A stretch of 6,539 bases of DNA from an uncultured Taibaiella sp. (GTDB lineage Bacteria; Bacteroidota; Bacteroidia; Chitinophagales; Chitinophagaceae). Location: NCBI GenBank assembly GCA_937871155.1, contig CALMXV010000132.1, forward strand, positions 1-6,539, read 5' to 3'. The position numbers and the translations under genes are program-made. Position 1 is the stretch's first letter. Each line of letters starts with the position of its first letter. Of this stretch, positions 1 to 5,625 are shown piece by piece. The notes beneath the pieces were generated by a model. It worked only from the letters and a program-made list of their open reading frames with translations. It made no database searches and had not been told where the DNA came from.

Positions 1-701
1 TTGTGAATAATGATATTAGCCAAGCGCAAAATATCAATGATAATTTGATTCGAACGTATCAATACATCAATGTTGACGGAAACTATAATGGCTATTTGTA
101 CGGAGGTTTAGGTCAAAGCATTCGTAAGTTGAATATGCACTTGGGCATGAACACTAATATTAATCTTTCCAATAACTATTCTTTTGTAAACGGTATCAGA
201 AATAGAAATGAAAATAAAGGAATTTCATTAGGCGGAGAGGCTCGTTATAATAAAGATTCTCTTTGTTCGATAGAGATAGGATTCAACATTAGCTATAACG
301 CCAACTATTCAACTATTAACAGCAGCAACACCAACTATTTTACCTACCGTCCTAATCTGGATATAAGTTTTTTCCTACCCTTGAAGTTTGAGATAGGAAC
401 AACCATCGACTGGAATATCCGTCAGAAAGTAGCCGCCTTTGATAACAATAATAATGTGCTACAATGGAACGCATATATCAGTAAAAAATTCTTAAAAAAT
501 GATGCTTTAGAATTACGTGCAAGTGGCTATGATTTACTCAATCAAAACAAAGGTTTTTCAAGAGTAGCCTATGCTAATACCGTTACCCAGCAAAACTATA
601 ATACCATTCAACGTTATGGAATGCTAAGTCTAATTTGGAACTTTACTAAAACCGCAGCCGGCGCACCGGAACAATCAGCAACTTCCATTTTAATTAATTA
701 A
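1..701 (+). CDS. Outer membrane beta-barrel protein, TonB-receptor-like (5' partial)
   Basis: This is the C-terminal 233 or so residues of a larger protein whose start lies before the window; the frame is read from base 3 and ends at TAA 699-701. The visible part is a series of amphipathic strands rich in Asn, Tyr, Ser and Thr with alternating hydrophobic residues, as in an outer-membrane barrel. Near the end the motif ALELRASGYDLLNQNKGFSR, followed by 'QRYGMLSLIWNF', is the hallmark ending of the Bacteroidota outer membrane beta-barrel family (OMP_b-brl_3 type, often annotated TonB-dependent receptor). Full-length members are usually 750-950 residues with an N-terminal carboxypeptidase-like domain and plug, none of which can be seen here. 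A GLPGLI gene follows after 10 nt, a common pairing. The substrate cannot be inferred. The family call is firm; true TonB dependence is not shown. Confidence 0.85.
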   Translation, partial: VNNDISQAQNINDNLIRTYQYINVDGNYNGYLYGGLGQSIRKLNMHLGMNTNINLSNNYSFVNGIRNRNENKGISLGGEARYNKDSLCSIEIGFNISYNANYSTINSSNTNYFTYRPNLDISFFLPLKFEIGTTIDWNIRQKVAAFDNNNNVLQWNAYISKKFLKNDALELRASGYDLLNQNKGFSRVAYANTVTQQNYNTIQRYGMLSLIWNFTKTAAGAPEQSATSILIN

Positions 702-711
702 ACCTAAGATT

Positions 712-1458
712 ATGAAAAGCCTTTTAATCGTTCTAAGTGCTGTATTGTTTACTACTTCATTGCAAGCACAATATACCACTTACGGCAAGATAGAATATGA
801 ACGGAAATCAAACACGCATCAACAACTACAAGATATGCAAGACGGCTCTGATGATGATGGATGGATTATTTCCATGAAAGCACAAATGCCTAAATATGCC
901 ATTTCGTATTTCGATTATGTGTTTACCACCAAGCAGAGTCTCTATAAGCCAGGTAAGGAGTCTATCAATAGATACAAGGGATGGGGAGCGCCACCTGCTA
1001 TGGATAATATCGTCTTTACCGATTTTCAAACCCAAAAAGTAGTTGCTGATAAACAAGTGTACGAAGAAAAATTTTTAGTACAAGATTCGATGCGAAAGCT
1101 ACAGTGGAAGATAGGAGATGAAATAAGAATGATAGCCAATTATAAATGTCGTAAGGCTATTACTAGATTGTATGATTCTGTAGTAGTGGTCGCTTTTTAT
1201 ACAGATGATATCGCTGTGAGTGGAGGCCCAGAGCTGTTCTCCGGTCTGCCGGGAGCTATTTTACAAATCACGATACCAAGACTACATACTACATGGATGG
1301 CTACTAAAATTGAATTGACACCACCCATAGCGGAAGATTTTAAAATACCCACCAAAGGGAAGAAAATGACCCAAGAAGAACTGTTTACTACACTCAGCAA
1401 AACCGTATCGAAATGGGGCAACTGGGGACAGCGAAGTATATGGTGGAGTATGCTGTAA
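712..1458 (+). CDS. GLPGLI family protein
   Basis: A 248-residue exported protein. Residues 1-19 form a signal peptide (Lys at 2, hydrophobic core, LQA before Gln20). The family signature lies in the second half: 'KIGDEIRMIANYKCRKA' at about 133-149 with the conserved Cys146, then 'AFYTDDIAVSGGPELF' and the name-giving motif at 178-184, which here reads GLPGAIL rather than GLPGLIL. This family is restricted to Bacteroidota and its biochemical role is not established; members typically sit beside outer-membrane beta-barrel or TonB-receptor genes, as here, where the upstream stop is only 10 nt before this ATG. That spacing indicates co-transcription and suggests a periplasmic or envelope partner of the barrel (inference). 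The protein ends in an aromatic tail WGNWGQRSIWWSML. There is no Shine-Dalgarno sequence, which is normal for the phylum. Confidence 0.88.
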   Translation: MKSLLIVLSAVLFTTSLQAQYTTYGKIEYERKSNTHQQLQDMQDGSDDDGWIISMKAQMPKYAISYFDYVFTTKQSLYKPGKESINRYKGWGAPPAMDNIVFTDFQTQKVVADKQVYEEKFLVQDSMRKLQWKIGDEIRMIANYKCRKAITRLYDSVVVVAFYTDDIAVSGGPELFSGLPGAILQITIPRLHTTWMATKIELTPPIAEDFKIPTKGKKMTQEELFTTLSKTVSKWGNWGQRSIWWSML

Positions 1459-1520
1459 AGCCAAAGTAATTTGTTGGAAGAGATATGAGCAATTATCCTC
1501 TTAAATACGTGTTTCTACGA

Positions 1521-1552
1521 ATTGACATTGGTAAAATCAACAAGTAATTTTG
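1521..1552 (+). promoter_or_regulatory. Bacteroidota-type promoter for the LamG/T9SS gene
   Basis: TAATTTTG at 1545-1552 matches the -7 consensus TAnnTTTG exactly. ATTG at 1521-1524, 20 nt upstream, fits the -33 element TTTG at three of four positions. Transcription would begin around 1558-1560, leaving a leader of only about 7 nt before the ATG at 1567. The assignment is from consensus match and position only. Confidence 0.5.
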
Positions 1553-1566
1553 AATAAAATTATTTT

Positions 1567-2511
1567 ATGAAAAAGTCAATATTCACTTCGCTCTTGTTGT
1601 CTTTCGCATTGGTTTCATTAGGACAACAAACCTACTCTTACAAGTTTAATGGCAACTTTAATGAAGGTTCCGGAAATGGACCGGCATTGAATAAAATCTG
1701 TACCGGACAATTTGTATTTGAAACCTTACCGGACTATAACATCAATCAGAATGTGTATCAATTTGACAACAACTGTGGTTTTAGCTTTGATGATGCGAAT
1801 GGATTTTTAGCATCAGGTACTTATACCATTGAGTTGTACTTTAAGATGTCGGGGCTTAGCAGCTGGAAGCGTGTCATCAATTTTAAAAATAGCACTTCAG
1901 ATAAAGGTTGTTATGTATTCAATGGCCAAATGAATTTTTATAACATTGCAACGAGTGCCGGTGCCCCTTTTCTGGCAGGTGAATACACTCATTACGTCAT
2001 CACTAGAAATGGAAACACCAAAGAAGTGACAATGTATGGAGACGGCAATCATTATATTTCTTTTGTGGACAATTTGGATGATGCGCTGTATGATGGCAAT
2101 AATAAACTCATCTTTTTTCAAGATGATAATGTAGTGCCGAATGAATCAAGTGATGGGTCAATAGCAATGTTGAAAATACACAACTTCGAAATGGATTCTT
2201 TAGGGGTCAAAGCGTCATTCAACAATCTTTCTGGTGCACTTACATCTATAAATAGTTTGGAAAATAACCCAGCATTCTCAATATATCCTAATCCGGCATC
2301 TACAGTCTTAACCATAAATATGCCTGCTGCAGATGCCACTTCCAATTCCAGCTTTAAGGTTCAGGATATCATGGGAAAAACTATTTTGAAAGGAGTTGTT
2401 ACATCTGGAAAGAATACGATAAATCTCTACTCTTTATCATCAGGAGTTTATAATCTAATGTTGCAGGATAACAAAGGAAATCTATTTTCAAAACGGATTA
2501 TAAAAGAGTAA
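1567..2511 (+). CDS. Secreted LamG-like (concanavalin A-fold) protein with T9SS type A sorting domain
   Basis: A 314-residue secreted protein. Residues 1-19 are a signal peptide cleaved before Gln20. Residues about 22-215 resemble a LamG/concanavalin-like jelly roll: 'YKFNGNFNEGSGNG' opens the domain as in LamG_3 proteins, and the later segments 'GTYTIELYFKMSG', 'WKRVINFKN', 'YTHYVITRNGNTKEVTMYGDG' and 'GSIAMLKIHN' follow the usual strand order. This fold commonly binds carbohydrate or mediates adhesion; no catalytic residues are evident. Residues about 234-314 form the T9SS sorting domain: 'FSIYPNPASTVLTI', 'VQDIMGKTIL', 'LSSGVYNLML' and a basic KRIIKE end. This predicts export across the outer membrane and surface attachment or release. 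It has its own promoter and stands apart from the upstream operon. The fold call is by pattern; the ligand is unknown. Confidence 0.85.
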   Translation: MKKSIFTSLLLSFALVSLGQQTYSYKFNGNFNEGSGNGPALNKICTGQFVFETLPDYNINQNVYQFDNNCGFSFDDANGFLASGTYTIELYFKMSGLSSWKRVINFKNSTSDKGCYVFNGQMNFYNIATSAGAPFLAGEYTHYVITRNGNTKEVTMYGDGNHYISFVDNLDDALYDGNNKLIFFQDDNVVPNESSDGSIAMLKIHNFEMDSLGVKASFNNLSGALTSINSLENNPAFSIYPNPASTVLTINMPAADATSNSSFKVQDIMGKTILKGVVTSGKNTINLYSLSSGVYNLMLQDNKGNLFSKRIIKE

Positions 2512-2525
2512 ACAGTAAATCTTTT

Positions 2526-2546
2526 TAAGAGGAGTCTTACTTTTTT
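2526..2546 (+). terminator. Weak intrinsic terminator after the LamG/T9SS gene
   Basis: Fifteen nucleotides past the stop codon, TAAGA (2526-2530) pairs with TCTTA (2535-2539) across a GGAG loop, followed by C and six T. Position and T-tract suit an intrinsic terminator, but the stem is only 5 bp and AT-rich, so it may be weak or fortuitous. Confidence 0.35.
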
Positions 2547-2611
2547 AATGTGGACGAACTATATTTTTTCACTCAACCTTTCTTTAATTTCTAGCATACC
2601 TCTCATTCAGC

Positions 2612-2830
2612 TTACCTATTGTTTATATAGGTGAATACTCCGTTTATAGCCTTCTGATAAAAATCTTGTGCAATTATTTTGTATTGCGCGCCATTACTAT
2701 TGTGCTGGGTTAGAGGATAAATTTCTGAAGGATATTAAATGCAACATAGGAAATTAATCATTAGCTGTTCAAACTGATCAACATGGAAATACAGCAGCCT
2801 TCCATTTGTAGTGGGTACGTAAATCACAAT
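2612..2830 (-). pseudogene. Possible decayed ORF of unknown family
   Basis: On the minus strand one reading frame runs from about 2830 down to the TAA at 2612-2614, roughly 70 codons, broken once by TAA at 2735-2737. The first part reads 'IYVPTTNGRLLYFHVDQFEQ' and the part after the stop reads 'YPSEIYPLTQHNSNGAQYKI' followed by a helix-like stretch 'AQDFYQKAINGVFTYINN'. A +1 frame change near 2619 would extend it with 'IGKLNERYARN' to a stop at 2584-2586. The residue mix looks protein-like rather than random. It begins immediately after the stop of the propeller gene and has no clear start codon. I do not recognise the family. In AT-rich DNA a run this short can arise by chance, so it is tentative. 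Apart from this and the weak terminator I see nothing else in the 323-nt gap 2512-2834. Confidence 0.25.
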
Positions 2831-2834
2831 TCAA

Positions 2835-4319
2835 CTATTGTTTCAATATTTTAACCTTATAGGGCTGAGCAGAATATTTATGTGTTAACTCGAAAAGATA
2901 GATGCCCTTGGGGAACTCCTCAAGACTTACTTGTTTTACTTTTGAAGACTTTAGCACCAACTGACCCAGATAATTATAAACACGCACATCTACCATTTCA
3001 CTAAAGTTGACAATACCCGAAGTAGGATTTGGGAAAACTTCTACTAAAGTTGAAGAACCTATTGGGTCAATACCTGTAGTACTGTACCCTACCTTCACTA
3101 CCCAGGCATCTTGCTTCCCATGGTTGCCACTAATATCTCCATCATTAGCCAAAGTGATCCCGGCTATTACATAGCCTGTATCATTGGTTTCTACTACTGC
3201 TCTGGCAAAACTAGTTAACGTCCCTCCAAGGAATTTTTTCCATTGAATAGTACCAGTAGGGCTATACTTTACTATTAAGTAATTTTTTGCAGAACTTCCG
3301 GGAGCAGTAGCATCTATACCCCCACCAACAAGAACATAGCCCAGGTCTTTTGTTTGCCGGATATCTCTTCCATCTACTACAGAAGTTGTTCCAGGATTGG
3401 TTTGCCATTGCAGCACGCCGGAAGAGGATATTTTTAAAACACACATGTTTTGCTGAATAGCAAATTGGTTAGAAGCGATATTCCCTGATATTACAAACCC
3501 TGCGTCTTTTGTTTGGCGAATAGACTGCACCCACTCTTCTCCGGCAGTTCCATACACTCTTTCCCATTGTAACGTTCCACTACTATCTACTTTTACTACC
3601 CAATAATCTCTTAATCCTAGTATCTGCGATACATCACCCGATCCGTCTGCAGTAGTAGCCTGCCCGGCAAGCACTACGCCACCATCATATGTGGTATCCA
3701 TAGCAAAAGCTGCTTCCTCACCACTTCCCCCATAGGTTTTTTGCCAGAGAAGGGTGCCGTTGCTGCTCAATTTTATCAACCACATATCCCTGCTACCTTT
3801 ATTGTTAGTGACATCGCCATTTGTAGAAGAAGTCTCACCACATACGTAGTATGCGCCCGAGCGAGATTGCTTAACGCCATAAGCTATATCTAAACCTGAC
3901 CCTCCATACGTTTTTTGCCATTGCAGATTGCCAAGACTACCTAGTTTTACCACCCAAAAATCACCACCACCCCCTTTATTATTAATTAAATCACCATCGC
4001 TCGACATAGTAGTACCAACCACTATATAGCCGCCATCAGCGGCACTTTGAATAGCCCAGGCTCTATCCATTTGGCTGCCACCCAAGCATTTTTCCCAAAG
4101 AAGCGAACCCGTATGATTTATTTTATAAACCCAAAAATCCTCCATCCCCTTTAAACATTGACTTTTATATCCCGCAATAATGTACCCTTCGCTAATGGGC
4201 TCCATACATATAGCATAATCTGCGGTGGTATCGCCATAGCAATACTGCCACTTTATAGGAGGCTGTGCTTTTGCAACAACACCATATAAAAAGCAAAGTG
4301 CAATAAGGTGGTTTTTCAT
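2835..4319 (-). CDS. Secreted seven-repeat beta-propeller-like protein with T9SS type A sorting domain
   Basis: A 494-residue secreted protein. The signal peptide is residues 1-18 (AKA before Gln19). Residues about 22-412 hold seven repeats of about 51-60 residues. Each opens with a strand of the type LQWQKTYGG (Trp at 24, 75, 134, 192, 252, 305 and 360), continues with 'GGYIVVG' and a Gly/Asp loop such as 'SSDGDLINNKG', and closes with 'DFWVVKL' plus a turn SxGxL. Seven blades fit a closed seven-bladed propeller, a frequent scaffold for protein or glycan binding; no enzymatic motif is visible. Repeats 5 and 6 are the most divergent and lack the DGD loop. Residues about 422-494 form the T9SS sorting domain ('VEVFPNPTSGIVNF', 'VYNYLGQLVL', 'FPKGIYLFEL'). 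It is divergent from the cysteine-rich gene (67 nt apart) and convergent with the LamG gene. Ligand and role are unknown. Confidence 0.88.
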   Translation of the reverse strand: MKNHLIALCFLYGVVAKAQPPIKWQYCYGDTTADYAICMEPISEGYIIAGYKSQCLKGMEDFWVYKINHTGSLLWEKCLGGSQMDRAWAIQSAADGGYIVVGTTMSSDGDLINNKGGGGDFWVVKLGSLGNLQWQKTYGGSGLDIAYGVKQSRSGAYYVCGETSSTNGDVTNNKGSRDMWLIKLSSNGTLLWQKTYGGSGEEAAFAMDTTYDGGVVLAGQATTADGSGDVSQILGLRDYWVVKVDSSGTLQWERVYGTAGEEWVQSIRQTKDAGFVISGNIASNQFAIQQNMCVLKISSSGVLQWQTNPGTTSVVDGRDIRQTKDLGYVLVGGGIDATAPGSSAKNYLIVKYSPTGTIQWKKFLGGTLTSFARAVVETNDTGYVIAGITLANDGDISGNHGKQDAWVVKVGYSTTGIDPIGSSTLVEVFPNPTSGIVNFSEMVDVRVYNYLGQLVLKSSKVKQVSLEEFPKGIYLFELTHKYSAQPYKVKILKQ

Positions 4320-4386
4320 TTAAACAAATTTTGTTCTTAAAATTAACAAAAAAAAAGCGATATTTATTTTAACTAAACTAATTTTT

Positions 4387-4785
4387 ATGAAACAATTTAT
4401 TCTTCTTGTATGCCTGATCTTAGGCTCTTTAAGCAGCTATTCTCAAACTGCTATTGACAATCAAACTGGTTGTGATGTGGATGTATTTGTTGTTTGTTGG
4501 GATGGAGTGCCTTGTGAAATTCAGTCAGAAACTCCTTATACTGTTCCGGCGGGTCAAGCGGTTATTGTATCAGATTGTCCTGCAGGACAAACGACTGGGT
4601 ATTTAGTAACGTGGAACAATCCTGCCTGTACAGGTTTCCCTTCGAGTGTTACGGTAGGCGACGTTAGTCAGCCATGTTGGCAAGGCTATCCTAACCCTGC
4701 CTTTTTACCTGATAATTGCGGTTGTACTAATGCCGGGTTTGCTACAGTGCAATGGAGTTCAGGCACAGTAACTATTTTACCTTAA
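4387..4785 (+). CDS. Small cysteine-rich secreted protein, unknown function
   Basis: A 132-residue protein that I cannot assign to a family. Residues 1-19 form a clear signal peptide (Lys2, hydrophobic core to about 13, SYS before Gln20). The mature chain of about 113 residues has eight cysteines (29, 37, 43, 64, 81, 97, 111, 113), an even number that suggests up to four disulfides, and is rich in Gly, Pro, Thr and Val with very few basic residues, as in a compact all-beta extracellular or periplasmic domain. The start 'IDNQTGCDVDVFVVCWDG' and end 'GFATVQWSSGTVTILP' look like edge strands. A YPNP at 101-104 resembles the T9SS signature but is internal and lacks the rest of that domain, so T9SS export is not supported. 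The gene is monocistronic: divergent from the propeller gene and closed by a strong terminator. It is clearly coding; the function is open. Confidence 0.8.
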   Translation: MKQFILLVCLILGSLSSYSQTAIDNQTGCDVDVFVVCWDGVPCEIQSETPYTVPAGQAVIVSDCPAGQTTGYLVTWNNPACTGFPSSVTVGDVSQPCWQGYPNPAFLPDNCGCTNAGFATVQWSSGTVTILP

Positions 4786-4798
4786 AATGTTAAGAGTT

Positions 4799-4857
4799 AA
4801 TGTAACCTGATTTTTAAAGTTTGAATATTGGTTAGGTTACATTTGTTTTATTTTCTC
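4799..4857 (+). terminator. Intrinsic terminator of the cysteine-rich protein gene
   Basis: AATGTAACCT (4799-4808) pairs perfectly with AGGTTACATT (4834-4843), a 10-bp stem around a 25-nt AT-rich loop, followed by a T-rich tract (TTGTTTTATTTTC). It begins 13 nt after the stop codon. The loop is long, but the inverted repeat is exact and the tail is on the plus-strand side only. Confidence 0.7.
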
Positions 4858-4931
4858 ATACTGGCGCATCTTCATAGCGTGTGCCTCATATTTCATTTTA
4901 TAAAATTTGCACATCGAAAATTTTAAACCTA

Positions 4932-5075
4932 ATGATGGAGGAGCCAATGATTGATGTTACAAACAAAGGGTATAGTTTTTTGATACAAATGGATAATGAA
5001 GATTTTTTGATAGAGGAGTTGGAGTATTCAAGGGGTTTTACGAATGGTTGGGATGATCTGGAAGGGATTAAGTAG
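4932..5075 (+). CDS. Possible acidic microprotein, unknown function
   Basis: A short ORF with three closely spaced ATGs at 4932, 4935 and 4947, giving products of 47, 46 or 42 residues; a GTG at 4881 in the same frame would add 17 less convincing residues. The ATG at 4947 is preceded at 5 nt by GGAGG (4937-4941), a good Shine-Dalgarno sequence and unusual in this phylum, so 4947 may be the real start. The C-terminal 40 residues are strongly acidic, with 'GYSFLIQMDNEDFLIEELEY' followed by 'SRGFTNGWDDLEGIK': two amphipathic segments and a charged tail, without signal peptide or membrane helix, so probably cytosolic. No family is recognised. It could also be a remnant of a longer gene. It lies downstream of a terminator and convergent to tRNA-Leu. 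Coding status is uncertain. Confidence 0.4.
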   Translation: MMEEPMIDVTNKGYSFLIQMDNEDFLIEELEYSRGFTNGWDDLEGIK

Positions 5076-5132
5076 CGTTGATATTTTATGGATGTTTCTT
5101 GAATAACTTTGAAGTCTAAAAGTTGTAGTAAA

Positions 5133-5159
5133 CAAAAAGCCGCTTCTTTCGAAACGGCT
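5133..5159 (-). terminator. Intrinsic terminator of tRNA-Leu
   Basis: On the minus strand AGCCGTTTC (5159-5151) pairs with GAAGCGGCT (5146-5138) through 9 bp including one G-U, closed by a GAAA tetraloop (5150-5147) and followed by TTTTGTTT. It starts 8 nt past the tRNA 3' end. GC-rich stem, stable tetraloop and T-tract make this a textbook terminator. Confidence 0.88.
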
Positions 5160-5167
5160 GTAATCTG

Positions 5168-5253
5168 TGCCCCAGGCGGGACTTGAACCCGCACTGACAT
5201 TGCTGCCAACAGGATTTTAAGTCCTGCGCGTCTACCAATTTCGCCACCAGGGC
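5168..5253 (-). tRNA. tRNA-Leu (anticodon TAA)
   Basis: The minus strand folds as an 86-nt class II tRNA. The acceptor arm is GCCCTGG pairing with CTGGGGC (one G-T at each of positions 5 and 6), and the D-loop has the usual GGTAGACGC. The anticodon stem is CAGGA/TCCTG with loop CTTAAAA, giving anticodon TAA at 5219-5217, which reads UUA and UUG. A long variable arm (TTGGCAGCAATGTCA) is as expected for leucine. The T-arm is GCGGG TTCAAGT CCCGC. The discriminator is A at 5168, the leucine identity base. The next bases are CAG, so CCA is not encoded and must be added enzymatically. It lies downstream of tRNA-Gly on the same strand, with a terminator between them. Confidence 0.96.
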
Positions 5254-5292
5254 GCCAATCATTAACCTTAGAATAGTAATTAATCTGCTGAA

Positions 5293-5325
5293 AAAACCTA
5301 TTCTAAAAATCACAAACAAAACAAA
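5293..5325 (-). promoter_or_regulatory. Candidate promoter of tRNA-Leu
   Basis: Minus strand: TAGGTTTT (5300-5293) matches TAnnTTTG at all fixed positions but the last, with TTTG at 5325-5322 separated by 21 nt. The predicted start is about 30 nt before the tRNA 5' end at 5253. The -33 element lies within the T-rich tail of the tRNA-Gly terminator. The intervening terminator makes a separate promoter likely, but the tail holds several TTTG copies, so the exact -33 is uncertain. Confidence 0.35.
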
Positions 5326-5354
5326 CAAAAAATTCCATCCCACAAGGATGGAAT
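5322..5354 (-). terminator. Intrinsic terminator of tRNA-Gly
   Basis: On the minus strand ATTCCATCC (5354-5346) pairs perfectly with GGATGGAAT (5340-5332), a 9-bp stem with a 5-nt loop TTGTG, followed by TTTTTGTTTG. It begins 7 nt after the tRNA 3' end, nearly the same spacing as at tRNA-Leu. Confidence 0.88.
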
Positions 5355-5361
5355 CTCTTTG

Positions 5362-5434
5362 AGCGGAAGACGAGACTCGAACCCGCGACCCTCACCTTGG
5401 CAAGGTGATGCTCTACCAACTGAGCTACTTCCGC
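5362..5434 (-). tRNA. tRNA-Gly (anticodon GCC)
   Basis: The minus strand gives a canonical 73-nt tRNA. The acceptor GCGGAAG pairs with CTTCCGC. The D-arm is GCTC AGTTGGTA GAGC. The anticodon stem TCACC/GGTGA carries loop TTGCCAA, giving anticodon GCC at 5401-5399 for GGC and GGU. The T-arm is GCGGG TTCGAGT CTCGT, with a G-T as the closing pair. The discriminator is T at 5362, the usual one for bacterial tRNA-Gly. CCA is not encoded (the next bases are CAA). Confidence 0.97.
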
Positions 5435-5460
5435 ATTGTTTATAAGAACTTTTGGGAGTG

Positions 5461-5493
5461 CAAATATATATCGTCTCCTCACAATTTTCCAAA
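5461..5493 (-). promoter_or_regulatory. Promoter of tRNA-Gly
   Basis: On the minus strand TATATTTG (5468-5461) is an exact TAnnTTTG -7 element and TTTG (5493-5490) an exact -33 element, with a 21-nt spacer. The -7 box ends 26 nt before the tRNA 5' end, predicting a leader of about 20 nt. This is the best promoter match in the window. Confidence 0.72.
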
Positions 5494-5610
5494 TCAAATA
5501 CAGATATTTTTATTTTCACTTTGTGGGCTGCTGTTTTTAAATAGGAATATAAAGCAACTTATTGCTTTTCCACATATTTAGAATCATCGGTTACAATGCC
5601 GAGCAATAGT

Positions 5611-5618
5611 TACATTTG
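5611..5618 (+). promoter_or_regulatory. Candidate -7 element upstream of ccmB
   Basis: TACATTTG is an exact TAnnTTTG match ending 7 nt before the ATG at 5626, so transcription would start at or next to that ATG. No good -33 box is found 19-21 nt upstream. If it is real, the mRNA is almost leaderless and the upstream in-frame ATG at 5596 is not transcribed. Confidence 0.35.
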
Positions 5619-5625
5619 CCGATAT

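Noticed and set aside
1413..1469. Alternative C-terminus of the GLPGLI gene in another frame (MGQLGTAKYMVEYAVKPK), suggesting a frameshift
   Set aside because: The in-frame ending WGNWGQRSIWWSML is itself plausible and the length of 248 residues is normal for the family, so no frameshift needs to be invoked.
1478..1502. Hairpin AAGAGATA / TATCCTCTT after the GLPGLI gene as a terminator
   Set aside because: The stem has a bulged C, is AT-rich and has no T-tract after it.
2835..4319. Repeated DNA words (such as GTTTTTTGCCA) in the propeller gene as a direct-repeat or CRISPR-like array
   Set aside because: They are explained by the repeated protein motif LQWQKTYGG; spacing follows the protein repeats and the intervening DNA is coding.
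4325..4350. AAAATTTG with upstream TTTG on the minus strand as a promoter for the propeller gene
   Set aside because: The first position is wrong, the spacer is only 14 nt, and the predicted start would fall inside the coding region.
4588..4710. YPNP in the small cysteine-rich protein as a T9SS sorting signal
   Set aside because: It is isolated, and the downstream blocks (GQ/GK turn, GxY strand, basic end) of the sorting domain are absent.
4898..5519. Several minus-strand ORFs of 64-103 codons across 4898-5519
   Set aside because: They run through the two tRNA genes and their terminators; sequences such as VAQLVEHH and AKLVDAQDLKS are the familiar false translations of tRNA genes.
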